Positions 1 to 5,648 of a DNA stretch of 64,000 nt are shown here, one piece after another. Each line of letters opens with the position of its first letter. The first letter of the stretch is position 1. This DNA comes from an uncultured Bacteroidota bacterium. GTDB taxonomy: Bacteria > Bacteroidota > Bacteroidia > Flavobacteriales_D > Sanyastnellaceae. The DNA lies in contig CAIZGX010000064.1 in assembly GCA_903932685.1 (NCBI GenBank), positions 62,001 through 126,000 on the forward strand. The letters run 5' to 3'. Made by a program: the position numbers and the translations under genes. The notes below the pieces were generated by a model. That model ran no database searches and was not told the DNA's origin. It saw only the letters and a list, made by a program, of their open reading frames with translations.

Positions 1-128
1 GCGTCCTTCCAAATCTCTTTGGTTGCCATGGAGAAGTTCGCAAGTTTGCCTCCGTTGTCGAAGGTCTTGACTTCTGGGTTTCTACCCAGGTGACCCACTA
101 GGATCACTTTGTTGATGGTGTTTGACAT
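1..128 (-). CDS. ssb: Single-stranded DNA-binding protein, N-terminal part (runs off the window)
   Basis: Missing from the ORF track because it is cut by the window edge. Translation from the ATG at 126-128 gives an OB-fold N-terminus typical of SSB ([20 protein letters not shown], then [14 protein letters not shown]). SSB coats single-stranded DNA in replication, recombination and repair. Only about 42 residues are visible, so the C-terminal acidic tail cannot be checked. It lies 72 bp downstream of mutY on the same strand. mutY-ssb (followed by gldE/gldD) is an order I associate with Bacteroidetes, so gld genes may lie beyond the edge; that part is inference. Confidence 0.93.
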   Translation of the reverse strand, partial: MSNTINKVILVGHLGRNPEVKTFDNGGKLANFSMATKEIWKD

Positions 129-200
129 AAAAATAAATTTTAGTTATGGCCCAAAACTATTTCAGTCAAACACCCTCGAAAAGCAATGCTTATGCGGTTT

Positions 201-1238
201 TCATATATGAATCTCTTTAACGTACTTCATAAGCAACGCTGAAATACCTGTTTTCAAAAGCTCTTCAGTGTTTTTTGTTGAAGGGAATTCGTCGGGCATA
301 TTTCGACATAAGCAACTGAAAAATTGCGCTGAAATCTTTCGGTGACTGAGCACGTGTGTGTAAATACTGTCTTTCTTCCATGTGACATTTTGGGTGGAAG
401 GGAAGCGTTTTTGGAATTCGAGAAGCACTTCTTCTTCGCTCAAAGGAACCTTCGATTCAACAAAAGGAAAATCGTAAAGGCCAGCCCAAACGCCCGATTC
501 CGGTCGTTTCTTCACTATATAACCTGAAGGCATTTCTATTGCCGCGTAGTACAAAAACAACGGCTCTACTTTCGTTTTAGAAGCCTTAACTGGAAAGTTT
601 GAAACGGTTTGTGCGCTCCGGGCCGCGCAGTTCTGGGCAAGCGGACATTCGGAACACTTCGGATTCTTCGGCGTGCAGACCGTGGCGCCCAGTTCCATCA
701 TGGCCTGATTGAAGTCGGCTGGGGCGTGAGCAGGAATCCATTCATTTAGCAACAATTGAAACGTCTTTCTCGTGGTACCCTTGTCAATGGGAAGATCAGA
801 CGCTAAAAAGCGAGTGATCACGCGGAAAACGTTTCCATCTAAAACAGCAACGCGTTCGTTAAAGGCGAACGAAGCAATTGCCGCAGCGGTATAAGGACCA
901 ATGCCTTTCAATTCAAGAAGTGAAGTATAGGTTGAAGGGAAATTTCCCAATTCTTCAATTTTTTTTGCTGTCGCGTGCAAATTTCTTCCACGACTGTAAT
1001 AGCCCAATCCTTGCCACAGCGAAAGCACCTCATCTTGGTCTGCATTGGCCAAATCGTTTACGGTAGGATAATGCCCTAAAAGCTTGTGATAGTAAGCCAT
1101 TCCTTGATCTACCCTCGTTTGTTGAAGAATGACTTCCGAGAGCCAAATGGCATAGGGATCGTTCGTGTTTCGCCACGGCAAATCGCGCTTCTCTCTGTTA
1201 TACCACTCCAATAAGGCGGTTGTGTCGCGCGAATTCAT
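201..1238 (-). CDS. mutY: A/G-specific adenine glycosylase MutY
   Basis: Base-excision repair glycosylase that removes adenine mispaired with 8-oxoguanine. Visible features from the chosen start are the catalytic Glu near residue 35 (SEVILQQTR), the helix-hairpin-helix LKGIGPYTAAAIA near 110-122, the conserved Asp near 134 (VLDGNVFRV), and the four Cys of the [4Fe-4S] cluster near 188-204 in the spacing C-x6-C-x2-C-x5-C. The C-terminal part matches a NUDIX-like 8-oxoG recognition domain. The ORF track starts at 1307, but the first 23 residues run towards the HU promoter region and look non-coding. The ATG at 1236-1238 (MNSRDTTALLEWY) matches the family N-terminus. It is divergent from HU and followed by ssb. 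Confidence 0.96.
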   Translation of the reverse strand: MNSRDTTALLEWYNREKRDLPWRNTNDPYAIWLSEVILQQTRVDQGMAYYHKLLGHYPTVNDLANADQDEVLSLWQGLGYYSRGRNLHATAKKIEELGNFPSTYTSLLELKGIGPYTAAAIASFAFNERVAVLDGNVFRVITRFLASDLPIDKGTTRKTFQLLLNEWIPAHAPADFNQAMMELGATVCTPKNPKCSECPLAQNCAARSAQTVSNFPVKASKTKVEPLFLYYAAIEMPSGYIVKKRPESGVWAGLYDFPFVESKVPLSEEEVLLEFQKRFPSTQNVTWKKDSIYTHVLSHRKISAQFFSCLCRNMPDEFPSTKNTEELLKTGISALLMKYVKEIHI

Positions 1239-1248
1239 AAGGCAATCG

Positions 1249-1278
1249 TTTGATTTTAAGATTTTAGACGTATATTTG
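1249..1278 (+). promoter_or_regulatory. Bacteroidetes-type promoter for the HU-TPR-rng cluster
   Basis: A TTTG at 1249-1252 is followed after 18 bp by TATATTTG at 1271-1278, matching the TTTG/N19/TAnnTTTG consensus of the primary Bacteroidetes sigma factor. The ATG of the HU gene lies 45 bp downstream. Function is inferred from the motif. Confidence 0.7.
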
Positions 1279-1322
1279 CAGCCCCAAAATTGAGAAAAGA
1301 AAATCAAACAAAACGGAATAAG

Positions 1323-1622
1323 ATGACGAAAGCGGATATTGTAACAGAAATTTCGAATAAAACGGGAATTGACAGAAACGACGTGTTAGCGATAGTAGAA
1401 GGATTCATGGGCACTGTGAAGAAATCTATGGAAGCAGGAGAGAATGTGTATTTAAGAGGATTTGGAAGCTTCATCGTAAAGAAGAGAGCTGCGAAATTGG
1501 GAAGAAATATCTTGGCTAAAACCACGGTAACTATTCCTGCTCATAACATTCCAGCATTCAAGCCAGCGAAAGAGTTTGTTGATGCTGTGAAAGAAAAAGT
1601 GAAGGTTGCAGAGAATGCGTAA
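1323..1622 (+). CDS. HU family DNA-binding protein
   Basis: Small histone-like protein (99 aa) that bends and compacts DNA as a dimer. It begins MTKADIVTEISNKTGI and carries the HU signature in the DNA-binding arm (LRGFGSFIVKKRAAK, then IPAHNIPAFKPAKEF). The ORF track start (1290) adds 11 residues (MRKENQTKRNK) absent from the family; the ATG at 1323 gives the canonical start. Its stop codon overlaps the start of the next gene in the sequence ATGCGTAA, so the two are probably translationally coupled. The cluster HU, TPR, small basic protein, rng is a lineage-typical order. Confidence 0.96.
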   Translation: MTKADIVTEISNKTGIDRNDVLAIVEGFMGTVKKSMEAGENVYLRGFGSFIVKKRAAKLGRNILAKTTVTIPAHNIPAFKPAKEFVDAVKEKVKVAENA

Positions 1623-2205
1623 ATCGTATCTCATAGCCCTTATTATTAGTGTTGCCCTTGGGCTTATCGTTCTTTTTTTATTATTTCCCACTCAACCGAA
1701 GTCGGCCGTAGATAAGGCGAATAGCCCTATAGCAGACAGCGTGAAGATTCAACAAGCGATTGAGCTAGTTAACGGACCACAACCTATGCAGGGCATACAA
1801 ATGCTTCTGTCTATGGTAGAAGAAAATCCGAAAAATGTTGAAGCTCATTTCGTACTTGGTGAATTTGCTATTCGCTCGGGCCAAATGGAAAAAGCGGTTG
1901 CAAGATTCAATACAATTATTGAACTTCAACCACAAAATACATTAGCCTATATTTACAAAGGCGAAGCGTTAATGCAAATGGATAGCTTGCCTGCGGCCCT
2001 AGCCACTTTCAAGTCAGCAATAGCGACAGATTCTACATCAGGTATTGCCTTGGTGTATGCTGGGAAAATGAGTGAGCAGTTGGGAAACTTTAACGAGGCG
2101 AAAACCTTGTACCAACAGATTCTTCGTCACAACGAAGACCCTATTGTTAGAGACAGTGTGAATGCATTTATTAGAAAAATAGATATTAAATTAAAAAATA
2201 AGTAA
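1615..2205 (+). CDS. Membrane-anchored tetratricopeptide-repeat protein
   Basis: A 196-aa protein with an N-terminal hydrophobic segment (about residues 5-26, ending FLLFP), predicted as a signal anchor, followed by at least three TPR units (for example NVEAHFVLGEFAIRSGQMEKA and LAYIYKGEALMQMDSLPAAL). TPRs mediate protein-protein contacts; no enzymatic motif is seen. The ATG at 1615 overlaps the HU stop, and this start is preferred over the track start at 1606. Cotranscription with HU and rng is inferred from spacing. The partner is unknown. Confidence 0.88.
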   Translation: MRKSYLIALIISVALGLIVLFLLFPTQPKSAVDKANSPIADSVKIQQAIELVNGPQPMQGIQMLLSMVEENPKNVEAHFVLGEFAIRSGQMEKAVARFNTIIELQPQNTLAYIYKGEALMQMDSLPAALATFKSAIATDSTSGIALVYAGKMSEQLGNFNEAKTLYQQILRHNEDPIVRDSVNAFIRKIDIKLKNK

Positions 2206-2206
2206 T

Positions 2207-2302
2207 ATGCCTTGCGGTAAAAAAAGAAAGCGCCATAAAATGGCTACGCACAAAAGAAAGAAGCGTCTAAGAAAGAATCGTCACAAGAAAAAAGTTCGCT
2301 AG
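2207..2302 (+). CDS. AURKAIP1/COX24-domain small ribosomal-type protein (bL38-like)
   Basis: A 31-codon ORF below the ORF-track cutoff, starting 1 nt after the TPR stop. The product is extremely basic (MPCGKKRKRHKMATHKRKK, then RLRKNRHKKKVR). This is the pattern of the short bacterial AURKAIP1/COX24-domain proteins (PF08213) found next to RNase G in Bacteroidetes; the mitochondrial relative is the ribosomal protein mS38. From memory, a protein of this kind has been modelled in a Flavobacterium ribosome structure as bL38, and that identity needs checking. Its position between HU-TPR and rng supports it being real. Confidence 0.85.
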   Translation: MPCGKKRKRHKMATHKRKKRLRKNRHKKKVR

Positions 2303-2326
2303 AACTTTGCTTGATACATCTGTATT

Positions 2327-2358
2327 GACGGAAGGCGCTTTCATGCGCCCTTCCCGTC
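2327..2358 (+). promoter_or_regulatory. Strong stem-loop in the leader of rng
   Basis: GACGG, AAGG and GCGC pair with GCGC, CCTT and CCGTC around a TTTCAT loop, with a few bulged C's. The hairpin sits between the small ribosomal protein gene and the TTG start of rng 22 nt further on. There is no U-tract, so it looks more like an mRNA processing or feedback element than a terminator. In E. coli, the rne leader mediates RNase E autoregulation; the analogy here is inference. Confidence 0.55.
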
Positions 2359-2379
2359 GTGCATTAATCTTAGAATAAT

Positions 2380-3942
2380 TTGAACGCTGAACTTGTCATT
2401 AACGCTTCCTCCAAGGGAGTGGAAATTGCCTTGCTTCACGACAAACTCTTAGTTGAGTTACATCGTGAGGTTAGTAATACGCAGTTTGCTGTGGGCGACG
2501 TATACCTTGGAAGAGTGCGGAAAATGGTTCCCCACTTGAACGCTGCCTTTGTAGATGTTGGCTACGAGAAAGACGCATTTTTGCATTTTCTCGACCTTGG
2601 GCCACACTATCCTACAATGAACAGATATGTGCGCCCCATTCTTGGCGGCGAGCGTGCTTCTGGTGATTTAACCGGACTTCAAAAAGAGCCCGAGTTGAAA
2701 AAAGATGGTGTAATCAAAGACGCCATTGGACAAGGGAACATCATTCTTGTTCAAATTGCTAAAGAACCTATTTCTGCGAAAGGTCCAAGACTGACTGCTG
2801 AGATTACCCTAGCCGGAAGGTATTTGGTGTTGGTTCCGTTTTCAAACAAAGTTTCTCTTTCAAGCAGAATAACCAACGAAGATGAGCGTGACCGTTTGAA
2901 AAAACTCATGCAAAAAATTCGCCCACAAAACATGGGTGTTATTGTGCGAACTCAAGCGGTAGATACAAGTGTTGAAGAACTTGACCAGGATCTGACTGAC
3001 TTGGTTTTACGTTGGGAAGAGTTGGTGAAAAACCTTCCGAATGCCCTTCCTCCAAAACGAATTCTCAGCGAAATAAAGAAGACCTCTTCTGTTCTTCGCG
3101 ATTTGTTGAACGACTCGTTCACTGCCATTCACGTGAACGACGAAAAGCTAGGTGCTGAAGTTCGTACCTACATGCACAGCATTGCTCCTGATCAAGAGGG
3201 CATTGTTAAGGTTCACAAGACCACAGACTTATTCGACACATTCAATATTTATCGTCAGATTAAAGCCGGCTTTGCAAAGCAGGTGAATCTTAAATCTGGC
3301 GCATACCTTATTGTAGAGCACACGGAAGCCATGCACGTTATTGACGTGAACAGTGGAAATCGCAAGAGTGCCTCTGCGAAAGATCAAGAACAAAATGCCC
3401 TTCAAACCAACCTCGAGTGTGCGAAAGAAATTGCACGACTTTTCCGTTTGCGCGATATGGGTGGAATTATTTGCGTAGACTTCATAGATATGCAGCAGAA
3501 GGAAAACCAAAAAGCCCTTCACGATGCGTTGAAAGAGTATATGCAAGGCGACAAGGCAAAGCACAACATTCTTGCACCAAGCCGTTTCGGTGTGGTGGAA
3601 ATTACACGTGAACGTGTGAAGCCGGTTACCGAAGTTGTAACACAAGAAACTTGTCCGAGCTGCAGCGGTACTGGAAAGATTGAAGCTGCTTTGTTGTTCG
3701 AAGATGAAATTGAAAACAACATTCGCTTAATTGCAGAGACTACCGCTCACAAACATATTGTCGTTGCTATTCACCCGATGGTGGAAGCTTATCTAACAAA
3801 GGGTTGGTGGTTCAACACCATCTTAGCTCGTTGGAAAAAACGCTTCCAGATAAAAATTGAATTGCAGTCTTCGAGTAATAATGCTCTTTTAGAGTATAAG
3901 ATCTTTGATGCCAACTCTGAGGCTATTACTATCTCAAAGTAA
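2380..3942 (+). CDS. rng: Ribonuclease E/G family endoribonuclease (RNase G)
   Basis: Single-strand-specific endoribonuclease for rRNA maturation and mRNA decay, 520 aa. It has an N-terminal S1 RNA-binding domain (GDVYLGRVRKMVPHLNAAFV, about residues 35-55). The metal-binding Asp residues appear in MHVIDVNSGNR and in GGIICVDFIDM. The Zn-link region QETCPSCSGTGK lies near residue 425. There is no long disordered C-terminal scaffold, hence RNase G-like. The start is TTG at 2380 (MNAELVINAS); no upstream ATG in frame fits, so a weak start codon behind a hairpin leader suggests controlled translation. A purine tract and hairpin array follow the stop. Confidence 0.95.
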   Translation: MNAELVINASSKGVEIALLHDKLLVELHREVSNTQFAVGDVYLGRVRKMVPHLNAAFVDVGYEKDAFLHFLDLGPHYPTMNRYVRPILGGERASGDLTGLQKEPELKKDGVIKDAIGQGNIILVQIAKEPISAKGPRLTAEITLAGRYLVLVPFSNKVSLSSRITNEDERDRLKKLMQKIRPQNMGVIVRTQAVDTSVEELDQDLTDLVLRWEELVKNLPNALPPKRILSEIKKTSSVLRDLLNDSFTAIHVNDEKLGAEVRTYMHSIAPDQEGIVKVHKTTDLFDTFNIYRQIKAGFAKQVNLKSGAYLIVEHTEAMHVIDVNSGNRKSASAKDQEQNALQTNLECAKEIARLFRLRDMGGIICVDFIDMQQKENQKALHDALKEYMQGDKAKHNILAPSRFGVVEITRERVKPVTEVVTQETCPSCSGTGKIEAALLFEDEIENNIRLIAETTAHKHIVVAIHPMVEAYLTKGWWFNTILARWKKRFQIKIELQSSSNNALLEYKIFDANSEAITISK

Positions 3943-3976
3943 GAGAAGATAAGAAAGGGGAAGAGAGGGGAAGAAA
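3943..3976 (+). repeat. Purine-rich 3'-end repeat (AAGAGAGGGGAAG type), copy 1
   Basis: Immediately after the rng stop the coding strand is almost pure purine, with AAGAAAGGGGAAG and AAGAGAGGGGAAG. Near-identical tracts occur at 57206-57258 (minus strand) and 61897-61934 (plus). In each case the G-rich strand is the coding strand of the gene upstream. Confidence 0.75.
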
Positions 3977-4028
3977 GTTGCAACGCAACGAATGTCTACG
4001 ACGAATGTTTTCAACGAATGCCTTCGGC
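3977..4028 (+). repeat. Hairpin-linker array A (GAAT linkers) downstream of rng
   Basis: Four different perfect short hairpins (GTTGCAACGCAAC; GTCTACGAC; GTTTTCAAC; GCCTTCGGC) are separated by exactly GAAT each time. This matches arrays at 5291, 5548, 13762, 56640 and 61825. It lies in the intergenic space before the HD-domain gene. It does not resemble a CRISPR because the constant part is only 4 nt and the variable parts are palindromic. Confidence 0.85.
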
Positions 4029-4063
4029 GGATATAGTCTGAACAGGTGTACTACATATTTCCC

Positions 4064-4071
4064 TAAATTTG
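4064..4071 (+). promoter_or_regulatory. -7 box TAAATTTG immediately before the HD-domain gene
   Basis: Matches TAnnTTTG. Only 4 nt separate it from the ATG at 4076, so transcription would start at or next to the start codon and the mRNA would be leaderless or nearly so. Confidence 0.6.
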
Positions 4072-4075
4072 CCCC

Positions 4076-5293
4076 ATGTTAAAACGCAAAATGATCAATG
4101 ATCCGGTTTACGGATTTGTGACTATACGCCATGCGTTCGTTCTTGAATTAATTAATCACCGCTATTTCCAAAGACTCAGAAGAATTACCCAATTGGGTCT
4201 TTCGTCGTTGGTATATCCGGGTGCCGGACATAACCGCTTTCAGCACGCGATGGGCGCAATGCATTTGATGCAAAACGCCATTGATGAATTGCGATTGAAG
4301 GGACATGCTATTTCGCATGAAGAAGAAGTTGGATTGCTTTGCGCCATTCTCCTTCACGACATTGGACACGGTCCGTTCAGTCACGCGCTAGAAAGTTCCA
4401 TTGTGAACGAAGTTCACCACGAACATATTTCTTCTTTCGCCATGCAGCGCTTGAACCAAGAGTTCAAGGGTCAATTAGATCTTACGCTTGAAATCTTCAA
4501 TGGAACGTATCCACGAAAATTCATGCATCAATTGGTGAGCAGTCAGCTCGACATGGATCGTCTCGACTACTTGGCCCGAGATAGTTTTTTCAGCGGTGTT
4601 GTTGAAGGACAAGTGGGAAGCGAGCGATTGATTAAGATGCTCGATGTGGTGAATGATCAACTTGTGGTTGAAGAAAAAGGAATTTATTCCATTGAGAAAT
4701 TCATTGTCGCGCGAAGATTCATGTATTGGCAGGTTTACTTGCACAAGACCGTTTTAAGCGCAGAATACATGTTGGTGAATGTACTTCGTCGCGCAAAGCA
4801 GCTAGCGGACCAAGGCGAGCAGCTATGGGCCTCTCCGGCCTTGCAATACTTCTTGAACAATAAGATTTCTCTTTCTCATTTTGAAGGAAGCGACGAAGCG
4901 TTCGAGATGTTCATGAAGTTAGACGACATTGACATTCTTGGCGCCTTGAAAGTTTGGGCCTCACATTCCGATTTCGTGCTGAGTCAGTTAGCAACGCGCA
5001 TAGTCGAACGCAGACTTTTCAAGATTGAAATTTCCCGAACTGAAATCCCTGAAAGCAGCATTCAGCAAGCCATTCAGGATATTCAAAATCAGTATAGCAT
5101 CTCAACTGAAGAAGCTCGCTATTTCGTGTTGAACGGAAAAGTCGACAATCGCGCATACAACAGCATGAATGAAGGCATCTTGGTGAAGATGAAAAACGGT
5201 GACATCATAGACGCAGCGAAAGCCAGCGATCACGATAACCTTTCGGCATTGAGTGCTCCTGTTGAGAAGTACTTTTTGGCCAAGGCCAAATAA
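4076..5293 (+). CDS. HD-domain phosphohydrolase (dNTP triphosphohydrolase-like)
   Basis: A 405-aa protein of the bacterial SAMHD1/dGTPase-like HD superfamily, presumed to hydrolyse nucleotides with a metal centre. The metal-binding motifs are visible: H in FQHAMGAMHLM (about residue 60), HD in CAILLHDIGHGPFSHALE (about 97), and the distal Asp in QLDMDRLDYLARDSF (about 160). The N-terminus MINDPVYGFVTI is typical of the Bacteroidetes members, so the ATG six codons in (MINDPV) is an alternative start. The stop codon TAA forms the first linker (TAAT) of hairpin array B. The substrate is not determinable from sequence. Confidence 0.88.
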   Translation: MLKRKMINDPVYGFVTIRHAFVLELINHRYFQRLRRITQLGLSSLVYPGAGHNRFQHAMGAMHLMQNAIDELRLKGHAISHEEEVGLLCAILLHDIGHGPFSHALESSIVNEVHHEHISSFAMQRLNQEFKGQLDLTLEIFNGTYPRKFMHQLVSSQLDMDRLDYLARDSFFSGVVEGQVGSERLIKMLDVVNDQLVVEEKGIYSIEKFIVARRFMYWQVYLHKTVLSAEYMLVNVLRRAKQLADQGEQLWASPALQYFLNNKISLSHFEGSDEAFEMFMKLDDIDILGALKVWASHSDFVLSQLATRIVERRLFKIEISRTEIPESSIQQAIQDIQNQYSISTEEARYFVLNGKVDNRAYNSMNEGILVKMKNGDIIDAAKASDHDNLSALSAPVEKYFLAKAK

Positions 5294-5393
5294 TGCCACT
5301 TGGGCGAATGTGCAAGCACGAATGTTGCGAAGCAACGAATGTCTTCGACGAATGTTTTCCAAACTAATGTGCTAGCGCACGAGGGCCGATGGC
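5291..5393 (+). repeat. Hairpin-linker array B downstream of the HD-domain gene
   Basis: Reading from the stop codon, the elements are TAAT, imperfect GCCACTTGGGC, GAAT, GTGCAAGCAC, GAAT, GTTGCGAAGCAAC, GAAT, GTCTTCGAC, GAAT, GTTTTCCAAAC, TAAT, GTGCTAGCGCAC, GAGG, GCCGATGGC. That is seven hairpins, all distinct, with 4-nt linkers. The last two plus the sequence after them match array D next to the MNT antitoxin, so the array switches from GAAT to GAGG type where the antitoxin relic joins. Confidence 0.88.
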
Positions 5394-5475
5394 GACAACT
5401 CGATCTTAACGGAAAATTCCTCGATGTGCTTTAAGAGATTCACGTTTTTAATGGTTCGGAAATTCAGAAAATCTT
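5394..5475 (-). pseudogene. Relic of an MNT-type nucleotidyltransferase antitoxin 3' end
   Basis: About 80 bp closely match the 3' end of the intact antitoxin gene at 12052-12130. Shared words include GAGGGCCGATGGCGA, CTCGATGTGCTT and ATGGTTCGGAAATTCA, with scattered substitutions and small indels between. The rest of the gene and the HEPN partner are missing; the sequence then changes to a palindromic repeat. This is seen by eye, so identity values are not given. It indicates a former second copy of the toxin-antitoxin module, including its 3' hairpin array. Confidence 0.72.
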
Positions 5476-5478
5476 CGA

Positions 5479-5514
5479 TTTTATTCCTCCCGATAGCTAT
5501 CGGGATTCGTAATT
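5479..5514. repeat. 36-bp repeat with perfect 16-bp palindrome, copy 1
   Basis: The core CCCGATAGCTATCGGG (5489-5504) is a perfect palindrome within a 36-bp block running from TTTTATTCCT to CGTAATT. The same block occurs at 56598-56633 with one mismatch. Both copies lie beside ATTC/GAAT hairpin arrays, so they may be parts of one composite intergenic element. Confidence 0.8.
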
Positions 5515-5547
5515 CCTACAAAGTAATTGGAAATGCGTTGCTAAATC

Positions 5548-5648
5548 GTCGAAGACATTCGCCATCGGCATTCGTGCTTGCACATTCGTTGCTTGCAACA
5601 TTCGTCCGCAGGACATTCGTTGCTTCGCAACATTAGCCTCCGGCATTA
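5548..5648 (-). repeat. Hairpin-linker array C at the 3' end of the secreted-protein gene
   Basis: On the plus strand seven hairpins are separated by ATTC/ATTA (GAAT/TAAT on the gene strand): GTCGAAGAC, GCCATCGGC, GTGCTTGCAC, GTTGCTTGCAAC, GTCCGCAGGAC, GTTGCTTCGCAAC, GCCTCCGGC. The TAA stop of the 894-aa gene (5646-5648) is the first linker (TAAT) on the gene strand. Confidence 0.88.

Noticed and set aside
5548-5648. CRISPR array
   Set aside because: The constant units are only 4 nt, the variable parts are palindromic, and there are no cas genes.
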